A stretch of DNA of 8,811 nucleotides from Deinococcus sp. (GTDB lineage: Bacteria; Deinococcota; Deinococci; Deinococcales; Deinococcaceae), in contig JAQBPF010000124.1 of NCBI GenBank assembly GCA_028287665.1, positions 1-8,811 of the forward strand, given 5' to 3'. Made by a program: the position numbers and the translations under genes. Below, one piece after another: positions 1 to 8,811 of this stretch (position 1 is the stretch's first letter; each line of letters starts with the position of its first letter). Below the pieces are notes generated by a model. It saw nothing but the letters and a program-made list of their open reading frames with translations, searched no databases and was not told the origin of the DNA.

Positions 1-873
1 AAAGCCATCGAATCGGGCGTGCCCAAGCTGAGAATCGAGGAATCGGCGGCCCGCAAACAGGCCCGCATAGACCGGGGCGAGGACGTGATCGTGGGCGTGA
101 ACAAGTACCGCCCCACCCACCCCACTGAAGTAGACGTGCTGAACATCGACAACGCTGCCGTGCGCCTGTCTCAGATTGCGCGGCTGGAGCGGGTGCGGGC
201 AGAGCGTGACCCGGCCAGGGTGCAGGCCGCGTTAGACGCCCTGGAAGCCGCAGGCCGTACAGGCGAGGGCAACCTGCTGGCCCTGAGTGTGGCCGCCATG
301 CAGGCCCGCGCCACCGTGGGCGAGGTCAGTGACGCACTGGAACGGGTCTGGGGCCGCCACGCCGCCGAGGTGCGAACCCTGTCGGGCGTGTACGCGCAGG
401 GCTACGCCGGAGACGAGGGATTTGCCGCCCTACAGGGTGAAATTGAGGCCTTTGCCGAAGCCGAGGGCCGCCGCCCGCGCATGTTGGTGGTCAAAATGGG
501 GCAGGACGGACACGACCGGGGCGCGAAGGTGATCGCCACTGGCTTTGCCGACCTGGGCTTTGATGTAGATGTCGGCCCGCTGTTTCAGACGCCGGAAGAA
601 GCGGCGCGGCAGGCCATCGAGAACGACGTGCATGTGGTGGGCGTCAGTTCTCAGGCGGCGGGCCACCTGACGCTGATTCCGCACCTGATCGCCGCCCTGA
701 AGGCCGAGGGCGCGGGCGATATTCAGGTCATCGCGGGCGGCGTGATTCCCCAGCAGGATTACGCGGCGCTGCGGGCGGCAGGTGTGGCGGGCATCTTTGG
801 CCCCGGCACCCCGATTCTGACCAGTGCGCGGGAAGTCCTGCGGCTGATCCGGGACGCAGAGAAAGCGGTCTAG
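1..873 (+). CDS. Methylmalonyl-CoA mutase, C-terminal part (5' end outside window)
   Basis: Adenosylcobalamin-dependent interconversion of (R)-methylmalonyl-CoA and succinyl-CoA, in cytosolic propionyl-CoA/branched-chain catabolism. The reading frame is open from base 1, so this is a partial gene of 290 codons (the full family length is about 700 to 750 residues). Codons 1-40 ([20 protein letters not shown], then VGVNKYR) match the end of the catalytic barrel. The region around codons 50-120 matches the linker. Codons 160-290 are the B12-binding domain: GQDGHDRG carries the DxHxxG motif, with the cobalt-ligating His at codon 171 (bases 511-513), and GGVIPQQDY supplies the later Gly-Gly. The usual SxL motif reads SSQ here (Gln at codon 218). 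meaB lies downstream, which fits. Whether this is a one-chain enzyme or the large subunit of a two-chain mutase cannot be decided from the fragment. Family assignment is very secure. Confidence 0.96.
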   Translation, partial: KAIESGVPKLRIEESAARKQARIDRGEDVIVGVNKYRPTHPTEVDVLNIDNAAVRLSQIARLERVRAERDPARVQAALDALEAAGRTGEGNLLALSVAAMQARATVGEVSDALERVWGRHAAEVRTLSGVYAQGYAGDEGFAALQGEIEAFAEAEGRRPRMLVVKMGQDGHDRGAKVIATGFADLGFDVDVGPLFQTPEEAARQAIENDVHVVGVSSQAAGHLTLIPHLIAALKAEGAGDIQVIAGGVIPQQDYAALRAAGVAGIFGPGTPILTSAREVLRLIRDAEKAV

Positions 874-896
874 AGGTGGCTTCGCCGCGCCATCTC
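873..896 (+). terminator. Stem-loop at the mutase stop codon, possible terminator
   Basis: An 8-bp stem (GAGGTGGC at 873-880 with GCCATCTC at 889-896, one G-T wobble) encloses an 8-base loop and starts at the last base of the TAG stop. No T-run follows (AACCCATCG), so it is not a classic intrinsic terminator. It may weaken read-through or protect the 3' end. This is a sequence-only call. Confidence 0.4.
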
Positions 897-941
897 AACC
901 CATCGTCAGCCCTCTTCGGGCATTCCCTCACCACTGCGCGG

Positions 942-947
942 TACAAC
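942..947 (+). promoter_or_regulatory. Possible -10 element for a leaderless exported-protein mRNA
   Basis: TACAAC ends 6 bases before the ATG at 954, and no Shine-Dalgarno sequence lies in between. This matches the geometry of leaderless Deinococcus promoters, although the last base is C rather than the preferred T. No convincing -35 element is seen. Confidence 0.35.
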
Positions 948-953
948 CGGAGC

Positions 954-1478
954 ATGACTCGCCTCGCTGCTTTCACGCTCACGGCCTGCCTGATGCCTGC
1001 CGTGGCAACTGCTGCCACAGCCCCCACCAAGACGGCCCAGCCTTCTGCCCAGCAGACCGCACAGACTGCGGCGCGGGTGGCCGTGGCCCGTGAAACGGCG
1101 CAGGTGCGGCAGCTTCAGCGCAGTGGCGGTTTAAAACCAGTCAAAGTGACAGGAAGCTGTGCAGGACGCGACAACATTCCCCTGCTGAAGGTCTGGGCCG
1201 ACGCCAAAGGTACGCCCAGGCTGGTGCAGTATCAGCGCTTTTATCCTGATAATTCCCAGAGTTTTACCGGCTACTACGACGCGGCGGGGCGGTTGCGCTT
1301 TGCCAAAGCCAGTGCCAGTGGGTTTATTGGCCTGCTGTACAACGTCACCACCGAATACGACGCGGCGGGCCGTCAGGTGGCCGAATCCGGTACGCGCCGC
1401 GCCGGTTGGAATCAGGAGTTACAGCGGTTACCGGGCCTGAATCCCGACCTGCTGAAGCGGGGGATCTGCACACAGTAG
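954..1478 (+). CDS. Small exported protein with two YD-type motifs, function unknown
   Basis: 174 residues; no family is recognised for the whole protein. Residues 1-22 look like an export signal: MTR, a hydrophobic core, then AxA-type cleavage sites (VATA, ATA). LTAC at residues 9-12 also fits a lipobox, but hydrophobic residues continue past the Cys, so a lipoprotein is less likely. Residues 23-57 are rich in Ala, Gln and Thr, like a flexible linker. Residues 65-174 form the likely domain, with two copies of YDAAGR (residues 108-113 and 135-140, 27 residues apart) that resemble Rhs/YD repeat cores. Cys69 and Cys172 could form a disulfide outside the cytoplasm. An in-frame GTG at 876 would add 26 residues before the signal and overlap the stem-loop, so the ATG at 954 is preferred. 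The gene separates the mutase from meaB, but nothing shows a role in that pathway. Confidence 0.75.
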   Translation: MTRLAAFTLTACLMPAVATAATAPTKTAQPSAQQTAQTAARVAVARETAQVRQLQRSGGLKPVKVTGSCAGRDNIPLLKVWADAKGTPRLVQYQRFYPDNSQSFTGYYDAAGRLRFAKASASGFIGLLYNVTTEYDAAGRQVAESGTRRAGWNQELQRLPGLNPDLLKRGICTQ

Positions 1479-1519
1479 GTGGAGGAGTTCAGATCGAATT
1501 CCCAGCGTCCCACACGCCC

Positions 1520-1525
1520 TATACT
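1520..1525 (+). promoter_or_regulatory. -10 element for leaderless meaB
   Basis: TATACT fits the TANNNT consensus and ends 8 bases before the meaB ATG at 1534. The bases between are pyrimidine-rich (CTGCCCCT) with no Shine-Dalgarno sequence, so transcription probably begins at or very near the start codon. The -35 region (about 1497-1502) is poor. Confidence 0.6.
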
Positions 1526-1533
1526 CTGCCCCT

Positions 1534-2499
1534 ATGCCGCCCGCCGCCCACCCCCTGACCGCGCCGCTGCTGGCCGGAAATCGGCGGGCCTTGGCGCAGG
1601 CCATCACGCTGGCCGAAAGCACCCGTCCGGAGCATGAAGCGCAGGCGCAAACGCTGCTGGCCGAGGTGGCAGGGCAGGCCAACCAGACCGTGCGCGTGGG
1701 CCTGACCGGAGTTCCGGGCGTGGGCAAAAGCACCTTTGTAGAGGCGCTGGGCGTGCAACTGGCCGATGCGGGCCACCGGGTGGCGGTGCTGGCCGTAGAC
1801 CCCAGCAGTGCCCGCACGGGCGGGAGCATCATGGGCGACAAAACCCGGATGCCGCGTCTCACGGTGCATCCGAATGCTTTTATTCGGCCCAGCCCCACTG
1901 GCGGCACCCTGGGCGGGGTGGCGCGGCGCACGCGGGAAGCCCTGCTGCTGTGCGAGGCGGCAGGCTACGGCGTGATCCTCGTGGAGACGGTGGGCGTGGG
2001 CCAATCCGAGACGCAGGTGGCCGCCATGACCGACCTCTTTGTGCTCCTGACGCTGCCCAATGCCGGAGATGAATTGCAGGGCATCAAGCGCGGAATTATG
2101 GAACTGGCCGACGTGTGCGTGGTCAACAAGGCCGACACCGACCCGAAAGCCGCCAACCGCGCCCAGGCGGAATTGGCCGCCGCCCTCAGCCTGCTGACGC
2201 CCCACAGCGCCGTGTGGCACCCCCGTGTCGTGCAGGCTTCGGCGCTGACTGGAGCAGGCGTGGACAGCGTGTGGGAAGCGGTGCAGGCCTACACGTCCAC
2301 CGTCGATCTTCCGGCCAAACGCCGCACCCAGACCGCTGCATGGTTCGACGAATTGCTGCGCGAAGTGGCGTGGCGAACCTTTTTGCAACAAGCAGACGGC
2401 GCGGCGCTGGCAAGGCTGCGGGCCGAAGTGTTGGCTGGAAAGCTGACTCCCGTGCAGGGCGTCAGAATGCTGCGTTCTCCAGCAACCGCCCCAGAATAA
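1534..2499 (+). CDS. meaB: MeaB, methylmalonyl-CoA mutase-associated GTPase (G3E family)
   Basis: GTPase chaperone that gates adenosylcobalamin loading and protects methylmalonyl-CoA mutase from inactivation. It has been called ArgK in older annotation. It has 321 residues, normal for the family. Visible motifs are the P-loop GVPGVGKST (residues 59-67), VDPSS (88-92), GDKTRM (101-106, a region implicated in coupling GTP binding to the partner), ETVGVGQSE (151-159, the G3/Walker B region), NKAD (198-201, guanine specificity) and SALTGAG (236-242, G5-like). The N-terminal helix [18 protein letters not shown] is typical of MeaB. The start is fixed by that alignment and by the -10 at 1520-1525. 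The C-terminal end overlaps the 3' end of the opposing nadM gene by 38 bases. The mutase gene is 660 bases upstream, separated by one small exported-protein gene, and a separate promoter suggests independent expression. Confidence 0.95.
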   Translation: MPPAAHPLTAPLLAGNRRALAQAITLAESTRPEHEAQAQTLLAEVAGQANQTVRVGLTGVPGVGKSTFVEALGVQLADAGHRVAVLAVDPSSARTGGSIMGDKTRMPRLTVHPNAFIRPSPTGGTLGGVARRTREALLLCEAAGYGVILVETVGVGQSETQVAAMTDLFVLLTLPNAGDELQGIKRGIMELADVCVVNKADTDPKAANRAQAELAAALSLLTPHSAVWHPRVVQASALTGAGVDSVWEAVQAYTSTVDLPAKRRTQTAAWFDELLREVAWRTFLQQADGAALARLRAEVLAGKLTPVQGVRMLRSPATAPE

Positions 2500-3405
2500 C
2501 GTGGTGATCCTCAAAAAAGCGTCGTGGGCGGGCCACAGCTGTCGTCAGGGGAACCGGACGAGAGGCTGCATATCGGGAGTCAGGCGGCGGATCGCCCCGG
2601 TAGACGTGGGCGGTGGTGTGTGCCACCAGCGACCGGGCTGGATGGTCGAAGATGGCGTCGGCCACTGCCACAGGCTGCACACCCGGCGAAAGCACCCGCC
2701 CCGGCAACTCCCACAGGCCCCGTCCAATCGGCTGGGTGCGGGTCTGAAGCCAGATGTGCTGGGCAGAGAGGCGCACCCAGCGCTCCTCGTGCAAGTGCGC
2801 CCCCGATGGCACGGCTGCCTGGAGGTGCCGAACGGCCTCCCATTCGGCGTGCAGGCGGGCAAAAGCTGGGGTCAGAACGAATCCAGTCAGGAAGGCCCGC
2901 ACCGAATCAGGAAGACCGGAGGGCCAGGGCAATCCTTCAAACAGGGCGGCGCGGATGTCGGTGGCGTTCAGGCCCGGCACTCCGGGCACGGGCAGACGCG
3001 CCCAACCGGGAAACCAGCGCAGATAGGCGGTGCTGGCATCCTTTTCAAAACCGACCAACGCAACGGGCTGAGCAGGGCCGAACACCTGTGCGGCCTGCCA
3101 GCGCACATCGGCGGCCCAGCGGTCGGCATCAAAGCGGTCGGGCAAGGCACGAAACCTGACCTGACGGGGATCGGCTCCCATTTCCAGCAGGGCGGCGCGG
3201 AGCATCCGGGCACGTTCGGGGGCGCTGAAAGGATTGCGAATACTGCGGGCCAGATTCGCGCTGCCCAACAGCACCAGCACCCGCGGCGCCTGGCCCAGCG
3301 CCTGAACGATGGTGGCGACATGTGCGGTGTGCGGCGGCTGAAACCGGCCCACGAAGACGGCGGGCAGCCCTTCTTGCCGCCTGCGGATGCGCGGGCCATC
3401 GGCCC

Positions 3406-3409
<4 letters not shown>
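2462..3409 (-). CDS. nadM: NadM-Nudix: nicotinate/nicotinamide mononucleotide adenylyltransferase with degenerate Nudix domain
   Basis: Adenylates NaMN or NMN to NaAD or NAD, using ATP, in the cytosol. 315 residues. Residues 16-175 are the nucleotidyltransferase: [10 protein letters not shown] (21-30, the GRFxPxHxxH ATP motif), RNPFSAPER (58-66), [11 protein letters not shown] (120-130) and [12 protein letters not shown] (148-159, equivalent to the SSTxIR motif). Residues 185-315 align with the Nudix (ADP-ribose pyrophosphatase) domain of cyanobacterial NadM-Nudix proteins. After GLWELPG (231-237) the REUxEExGU catalytic helix is absent: only about 16 residues separate LPG from FDHPARSL (254-261), roughly 20 fewer than in active relatives. 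The reading frame is intact on both sides and the C-terminal FEDHHVI is conserved, so this is an in-frame loss and hydrolase activity is unlikely. The ATG overlaps the pncB stop as ATGA, there is no Shine-Dalgarno sequence, and translation is probably coupled. The 3' end overlaps meaB by 38 bases. Confidence 0.92.
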
Positions 3410-4859
<1,450 letters not shown>

Positions 4860-4863
<4 letters not shown>

Positions 4864-4949
4864 GACAGGCCCCCCTTTCCTGGACAGGTTTCAGTTATGC
4901 GGCGTTTTTTGGTCATACAGCGGTATCTGGTCATCCAGCTTTTGTTCAT
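4860..4949 (-). CDS. Possible 29-residue basic small protein or coupling ORF between niaP and pncB
   Basis: The ATG at 4949 overlaps the niaP TGA as ATGA, and its own TGA overlaps the pncB ATG as ATGA, so it fills the 82-base gap exactly. A GGAGG at 4957-4961 lies 7 bases before the ATG, a near-ideal ribosome site. The peptide begins [17 protein letters not shown]: it is strongly basic, has two Cys and three Met, and has no membrane segment. WMTRYR and CMTKKR come from an imperfect 18-base tandem repeat. Composition is clearly less GC-rich than the neighbours, with codons such as AGA, ATA and AAA, which argues against an old, conserved protein. It could be a real microprotein, a short ORF that simply keeps ribosomes moving from niaP to pncB, or a chance frame in a regulatory gap. 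No family is recognised. Confidence 0.45.
4869..4877 (-). promoter_or_regulatory. Purine-rich ribosome binding site of pncB
   Basis: On the minus strand AAAGGGGGG is followed by 5 to 6 bases and then the tandem ATGATG at 4863/4860. It decides in favour of the upstream Met over the one at 4848. It also lies inside the 3' end of the 29-codon ORF. The exact edges of the tract are approximate by a base or two. Confidence 0.6.
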
Positions 4950-4956
4950 ACGACGG
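4908..4956. repeat. Three imperfect copies of a TTTGGTCATAC-type motif in the niaP-pncB gap
   Basis: On the plus strand, copies start at 4908 (TTTGGTCATACAGCGG), 4926 (TCTGGTCATCCAGCTT) and 4941 (TTTGTTCATACGACGG), so they are spaced 18 and 15 bases. The middle copy contains the inverted repeat CTGG-TCAT-CCAG (4927-4938). They fall over the end of niaP and the 29-codon ORF. They may be tandem operator half-sites or just reflect three Met-Thr/Asn codon groups in the small ORF. Confidence 0.35.
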
Positions 4957-6319
4957 CCTCCGGCAGGCGCTGACCCCGCGTCTCGACCCCGATGGCCCAG
5001 GCACATCCGGCAGCCAGCGCAAAACAGACGGCGAACAGGGTCAGGGCCACGCTCAGATTTCCGGTCAGCAGCATGGCCCCCACGCTGGGCGACAGCACAC
5101 TGGCCAACCGGGCCATGCCACTGACAAAGCCCATGCCCGTGGTTCGCAGCGGGGTGGGAAACAGTTCGGGGGTATAGGCGTACAGGGCACCCCAGGCCCC
5201 CAGCAACGCAAACGACAGGGCGGCGGAAGTCGCCAGCACCGCGCCCGGTGTGCCCGCCAGCAAGAACAGGTAAGCGCCCACCGCACTGGCGGCCAGGTAG
5301 CCGACCAGGGTGGCGCGGCGGCCTATCCGCTCGACGAGGTAAGCGGCCAGCACATAGCCCGGAATCTGGGCCAGGGCCAGCAGCAGCGATGTGCGGTACA
5401 CCGCGCCCAGATCGAGGCCCTGTGCCCGCAGAAAACTGGGCAGCCACGAAAAAATCCCGTAATACCCCAGACTCAGGCCAAACCAGACGAGCGCCAGCAG
5501 GACGGTGCGGCGGCGCATGGCCCCCCGGAACAGCGCGGCAGGCGTGACGGGGGGCGCAGGGGGTGGAGCCAGCAGCGGCACGTCGGGCAGCACGGTCCCG
5601 TTGACCTGGGCCACCCGCATCAGAGCGGCGCGGGCTTCGGCAGCCCTGCCCCGGCTCAGCAGCGAGCGCGGAGAATCGGGAATGCCGAAGCGGGCCACCA
5701 GACCGATCAGCCCCGGCAGGGCAGCGGCGGCCAGCAGCCAGCGCCACGCCTCCTGAGGAGGAAAGGCGGTGCTGAGCCACCATGCCGCAGCCGCCACCAG
5801 CACCGTGCCCAGCGCCCAGAAGGATTCCAGATACACCAGGAATCGCCCGCGCCAGGCCGTCGGCACAAATTCAGCCATCATCGAATAATCCACGGGCAGT
5901 GTGCCGCCGATGGCAAAGCCAGTCAGAAAACGGGCCACCACCAGCAGAGCCACCGTGGGCGACACCGCGCCGAGCAGTCCAAAGACCACGCCCAAGGTGA
6001 CCGTGATCAGGAAGACGGTACGGCGCCCAATCCGGTCGGCCAGCCACCCCCAGAACACGGCGCCCACCAGCATTCCCGCGAAGGTGGCGGTCAGCAGCAC
6101 CGTGGCATCTGCCGAGCCCCGCGCCAGCCCGAATGCGGCACTGATGCCGGGCAGCGCGAAGCCCATCAACAGCACTTCCATGGCGTCGGCGGCCCAGGTC
6201 AGGCCACAGATCAGCAGCAGTCGCCACTGGAATCGGCCCAGGCCCAGCTGGTCTATAGCGGCATCTACAGCCAGAGCCGGGGGGGCGGCCACAGGCGAAC
6301 GAGGAACAGAGTGGGTCAT
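4946..6319 (-). CDS. niaP: Major facilitator transporter, NiaP-like niacin importer
   Basis: 457 residues with about 12 hydrophobic segments, so an inner-membrane carrier of the sugar-porter-like MFS group. The cytoplasmic N terminus [21 protein letters not shown] (22-42) followed by ADAMEVLLM (44-52) is characteristic of NiaP/benzoate-type transporters. [10 protein letters not shown] (91-100) is the MFS loop 2-3 signature. [14 protein letters not shown] (130-143), PDSPRSLL (214-221), VERIGRR (329-335) and [16 protein letters not shown] (382-397) are the remaining sugar-porter-like marks. Substrate is inferred: it sits directly upstream of pncB and nadM in the same direction, so nicotinate or nicotinamide import is the best guess, but aromatic-acid or other MFS substrates cannot be excluded from sequence alone. 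The ATG at 6319 is favoured by the -10 at 6329-6334. Its stop overlaps a 29-codon ORF. Confidence 0.85.
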   Translation of the reverse strand: MTHSVPRSPVAAPPALAVDAAIDQLGLGRFQWRLLLICGLTWAADAMEVLLMGFALPGISAAFGLARGSADATVLLTATFAGMLVGAVFWGWLADRIGRRTVFLITVTLGVVFGLLGAVSPTVALLVVARFLTGFAIGGTLPVDYSMMAEFVPTAWRGRFLVYLESFWALGTVLVAAAAWWLSTAFPPQEAWRWLLAAAALPGLIGLVARFGIPDSPRSLLSRGRAAEARAALMRVAQVNGTVLPDVPLLAPPPAPPVTPAALFRGAMRRRTVLLALVWFGLSLGYYGIFSWLPSFLRAQGLDLGAVYRTSLLLALAQIPGYVLAAYLVERIGRRATLVGYLAASAVGAYLFLLAGTPGAVLATSAALSFALLGAWGALYAYTPELFPTPLRTTGMGFVSGMARLASVLSPSVGAMLLTGNLSVALTLFAVCFALAAGCAWAIGVETRGQRLPEAVV

Positions 6320-6328
6320 AGCCTGAAA

Positions 6329-6334
6329 AGTGTA
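6329..6334 (-). promoter_or_regulatory. -10 element for the niaP-pncB-nadM operon
   Basis: On the minus strand TACACT matches TANNNT and ends 9 bases before the niaP ATG; the bases between (TTTCAGGCT) hold no Shine-Dalgarno sequence. The transcript would be leaderless or nearly so. The hexamer 17 bases upstream (CACAAT) is a poor -35. Confidence 0.5.
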
Positions 6335-6428
6335 AGGGGCGAACCGGGCAAATTGTGACTATTTTCTCAATCTTTTGTTTATCTGGCCTGTGCTTCCCGC
6401 AGGAACAGCAGGTGTGGCGAAGCAACAT

Positions 6429-6477
6429 GGGCTGCCCAGAGTCGCTCGGAGTCACTGAACGCCCTCTGGAGCAGCCC
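6429..6477 (+). other. Long stem-loop upstream of nadE
   Basis: GGGCTGCCCAGAG (6429-6441) pairs with CTCTGG-A-GCAGCCC (6464-6477): 13 Watson-Crick pairs interrupted only by one bulged A at 6470, around a 22-base loop that contains GAGTC twice. There is no T-run on either side, so it is not an ordinary terminator. It could be a cis-regulatory RNA element, part of a small RNA, a DNA-level binding site, or a copy of a dispersed palindromic repeat. Confidence 0.55.
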
Positions 6478-6495
6478 GGCCGCCGAAGACCAATT

Positions 6496-6522
6496 CCCAC
6501 GGTTTGCTCAACCCTCTGTGGG
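6496..6522 (+). other. Second stem-loop upstream of nadE
   Basis: CCCACGGTT (6496-6504) pairs with AACC (6510-6513) and GTGGG (6518-6522), giving 9 pairs with a 4-base CTCT bulge and a TGCTC loop. It lies 18 bases after the first stem-loop and about 34 bases before the nadE start, so the two may form one structured element. Confidence 0.4.
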
Positions 6523-6543
6523 CCAGAAATCTGCCTGACATGG

Positions 6544-6549
6544 CATACT
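6544..6549 (+). promoter_or_regulatory. -10 element for leaderless nadE
   Basis: CATACT is followed by six bases (CCGCGC) and the ATG at 6556. The absence of a Shine-Dalgarno sequence and the tight spacing point to a leaderless mRNA. No clear -35 is seen at the expected position. Confidence 0.5.
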
Positions 6550-6555
6550 CCGCGC

Positions 6556-7422
<867 letters not shown>

Positions 7423-7427
7423 GGACA

Positions 7428-7460
7428 GGGCCTCAGAGCAGCGGCTCAAACGGCTCTCCC
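7428..7460. terminator. Possible bidirectional stem-loop between nadE and the dehydrogenase gene
   Basis: In the 38-base convergent gap, GGG (7428-7430) and AGAGC (7435-7439) can pair with GCTCTCCC (7453-7460), with a bulge, and CG/CG can extend the stem inside. The T-run is poor on both sides. The only argument beyond pairing is its position between two converging stops. Confidence 0.3.
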
Positions 7461-8492
7461 CTACTCGTTAAATTCTGCTTCTGCTGCCCGCTTGATCGGG
7501 TTCTTCTGGGTGATCTGACTTTCGGCGTTTTTGCCCACCACGCCCGTGTTGCTGGGCGTGGGCCGGGGCAACAGGCGGTTGCCCAGCGCCATCAGGTCGG
7601 CGGTGAGTTGCGGAGCGATGGCCTGCACGGTACGGAGCAACACCGCCGGGCCGCCGATCATGGCTTCGGCGTCGCCCCGCACGGTCGCATTGACCATCCG
7701 GCGGGCGGCTTCGGGCGCGGCCATAGAGATGACGGGCAGGTTGTCCAGCGTGGCAAACAGCGCGTATTCGCGGGCGTGCTGGCCCTTCACGGTGGCGTTG
7801 CGGGCGCTTCCGGTCTGCATCAGGCCGGGGCAAACAGTAGTCACGGTGATGCCTTCCTGGGCCAGTTCTGCCCGCAACACCTGCCCCAGACCCACCAACG
7901 CGAACTTGCTGACCGAATACGGCGCGAGGTGAGGAATACCCACCTTGCCGCCCACCGAGGCGACCAGCAGCACCCGCCCCCGCACGGCCCGGAGTAAGGG
8001 CAACGCGGCGCGGGTCATCTTCAATGGCCCAAAGGTATTGATTTCCATGATGTCGCGGAAATCGGCCTCGGTCATGTTGGCCAGCGGCCCGGTCTGAATA
8101 ATGCCTGCCACATTCGCCAGCACGTCCAGCCGTCCGTATTCGGCTTCGGTGGCGTCAAGGGCACGGGCAATGTCGGCGTCTACGGTCACGTCTCCGGCCA
8201 CCGTGATCACGCGGGCACCCCGGCCCCGCAGATCGGCGGCGGCGCGGCCCAGCTCGGCGGCGTCGCGGGCCATCAGGGTCAGGTGTGCGCCCCGTGCGGC
8301 AAATTCGCGCCCCAGCGCCAGCCCCAGCCCACGCGATCCACCCGTGATCAGCACCGATTTTCCGGTCAGGTCAGCAGGAGCTTTCAGAGCGCGGCGGCCC
8401 ACCAGGGCCGCCAGCCCCGCCAGCAACAGCAACCTGCGCGGAAGCATCCTCTTCTTGACTTGGAGTTTTCTGGATGTCTTCTTGCGGCTCAT
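7461..8492 (-). CDS. Short-chain dehydrogenase/reductase with N-terminal membrane anchor
   Basis: NAD(P)(H)-dependent oxidoreductase of the classical SDR family, substrate unknown. From the ATG at 8492 it has 343 residues, longer than the usual 250 because of both ends. Residues 1-37 are strongly basic ([15 protein letters not shown]) followed by a short hydrophobic stretch [12 protein letters not shown], possibly a membrane anchor. The core has TGGSRGLG (50-57, cofactor motif), ARD (75-77, with Arg54 and Arg76 favouring NADPH), GDVT (100-103), NVAG (127-130, a variant of NNAG), Asn152, Ser179, and YSVSK with Tyr192 and Lys196 as catalytic residues. Residues 285-343 form a non-conserved tail ending in [10 protein letters not shown]. 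The frame is open upstream to a TTG at 8567 and an ATG at 8534, but the -10-like CAAACT six bases before 8492 and the signal-like N terminus favour 8492; the ATG at 8447 is another option. Confidence 0.88.
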   Translation of the reverse strand: MSRKKTSRKLQVKKRMLPRRLLLLAGLAALVGRRALKAPADLTGKSVLITGGSRGLGLALGREFAARGAHLTLMARDAAELGRAAADLRGRGARVITVAGDVTVDADIARALDATEAEYGRLDVLANVAGIIQTGPLANMTEADFRDIMEINTFGPLKMTRAALPLLRAVRGRVLLVASVGGKVGIPHLAPYSVSKFALVGLGQVLRAELAQEGITVTTVCPGLMQTGSARNATVKGQHAREYALFATLDNLPVISMAAPEAARRMVNATVRGDAEAMIGGPAVLLRTVQAIAPQLTADLMALGNRLLPRPTPSNTGVVGKNAESQITQKNPIKRAAEAEFNE

Positions 8493-8498
8493 GCCCAG

Positions 8499-8504
8499 AG
8501 TTTG
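8499..8504 (-). promoter_or_regulatory. Weak -10-like element before the dehydrogenase start
   Basis: CAAACT on the minus strand ends six bases before the ATG at 8492, the same spacing as CATACT before nadE. It lacks the leading T of the consensus. A GGACAA-complement (TTGTCC, 8519-8524) is 14 bases upstream, too close for a normal -35. Confidence 0.3.
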
Positions 8505-8571
8505 CCGTGAACGGGCCGGGACAAGGCGGCGCATGAGGGAAGTGCAAAGGCAGGATGGGTGAACCAAAAGC

Positions 8572-8599
8572 CGGGCCGTTCCATGACTGGGGCGGCCCG
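8572..8599 (-). terminator. Stem-loop after the rightmost gene, possible weak terminator
   Basis: CGGGCCG and CGGCCCG (8572-8578 and 8593-8599) form a perfect 7-bp stem that can be extended by CCA/TGG after a 2-base mismatch, closing on a tetraloop. Reading on the minus strand it is followed by GCTTTTGG. It lies about 100 bases beyond the stop at 8698, so it could end that transcript before the dehydrogenase gene. Confidence 0.4.
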
Positions 8600-8697
8600 A
8601 ATTGAACAGATTTCATTCAGGTTTTTCGCTTTGGCTGAGGCTTAGGATGTGGCCTTTGCACGCCAGTGGGCCAGCGCAATTCCCAGCCCTTCCCAAC
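8600..8697. other. Intergenic stretch with a short AT-rich tract
   Basis: Between the stem-loop and the stop of the rightmost gene. Bases 8600-8635 are relatively AT-rich (for example CAGGTTTTTCGCTTTGG) and could hold a promoter, but I find no convincing -35/-10 pair. Nothing else is recognised here. Confidence 0.4.
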
Positions 8698-8811
8698 TTA
8701 CTTGATGCTGCCGTTCAGACCGTTGGGGAAGAAGCCGCCCTTGCTGGCATTGGGCGCGAGATACACGATGTTCAGGACTTCGCGGGTGCTGCGGGCATAG
8801 GCCACCGCATT
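8698..8811 (-). CDS. C-terminal 37 residues of an unrecognised protein (5' end outside window)
   Basis: A minus-strand frame is open from the window edge to TAA at 8698-8700. It reads [20 protein letters not shown] and ends [13 protein letters not shown]. Codons are GC-rich at the third position as expected for a real gene here, and the frame is continuous to the edge. The fragment is too short for me to name a family. It lacks the terminal aromatic residue typical of outer-membrane barrels. Confidence 0.65.
   Translation of the reverse strand, partial: NAVAYARSTREVLNIVYLAPNASKGGFFPNGLNGSIK

Larger units (their letters stand above)
6320..6555. promoter_or_regulatory. Divergent niaP/nadE control region
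   Basis: This 236-base gap separates the niaP operon from divergent nadE. Bases 6350-6384 are AT-rich (TTGTGACTATTTTC, then CTTTTGTTTATCT) in otherwise GC-rich DNA, a likely site for promoter opening or regulator binding. Bases 6429-6522 hold two stem-loops, listed separately. Each flanking gene has its own -10-like element next to its start codon. I could not match any stretch to a known NAD regulator site (NrtR, NiaR, NadQ) or to a known NAD riboswitch from memory, and no convincing small gene is present. Confidence 0.6.

Noticed and set aside
876..953. N-terminal extension of the exported protein from a GTG at 876
   Set aside because: It would bury the signal peptide 26 residues inside the protein and begin inside a stem-loop next to the mutase stop.
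1480..1486. GGAGGAG Shine-Dalgarno-like sequence
   Set aside because: No start codon follows at a workable distance in the next 20 bases, so no gene can be assigned to it.
1519..2514. Minus-strand open frame of 331 codons
   Set aside because: Antisense to meaB, whose GTPase motifs are all intact. The His/Gln/Arg-rich product is a GC-rich shadow.
2545..2862. Frameshift as the cause of the missing Nudix box
   Set aside because: The conserved flanks before and after the gap (GLWELPG and FDHPARSL) are in the same frame, so a single uncorrected frameshift cannot explain it; an in-frame deletion fits better.
6355..6555. N-terminal extension of nadE from a GTG at 6355
   Set aside because: The extra 67 residues are not part of the NadE family, they cover the stem-loops, and the -10 element before the ATG at 6556 gives a better start.

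Overview
This window looks like chromosomal DNA from a Deinococcus or a close relative. The sequence is GC-rich and the genes are tightly packed. Several genes have a -10-like hexamer ending only 6 to 9 bases before the start codon and no Shine-Dalgarno sequence, which is the leaderless style described for Deinococcus. The genus is inferred from gene content and this promoter style, not from a marker gene. No mobile element, CRISPR array, tRNA or rRNA was seen.

Layout. (1) Bases 1-2499, plus strand: the 3' part of a B12-dependent methylmalonyl-CoA mutase gene, then a small exported protein with two YD-type motifs, then meaB, the GTPase that protects and reloads the mutase. (2) Bases 2462-6319, minus strand: a niacin salvage operon read as niaP-like transporter, a possible 29-codon ORF, pncB, and nadM fused to a Nudix domain. 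Each junction in this operon is a 4-base ATGA stop/start overlap. The Nudix catalytic helix appears to be deleted. (3) Bases 6320-6555: a divergent control region with an AT-rich tract and two stem-loops. (4) Bases 6556-7422, plus strand: nadE, the last step of NAD synthesis. (5) Bases 7461-8492, minus strand: a membrane-anchored short-chain dehydrogenase. (6) Bases 8698-8811, minus strand: the last 37 codons of an unrecognised gene.

How the parts work together. NiaP would import nicotinate, PncB would convert it to nicotinate mononucleotide, NadM would adenylate that to deamido-NAD, and NadE would amidate it to NAD. The whole Preiss-Handler salvage route therefore sits in about 5 kb as two divergent units. 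The mutase and MeaB form a separate propionyl-CoA/methylmalonyl-CoA module. The most novel items are the tiled 29-codon ORF between niaP and pncB, the Nudix domain without a Nudix box, and the structured region upstream of nadE.
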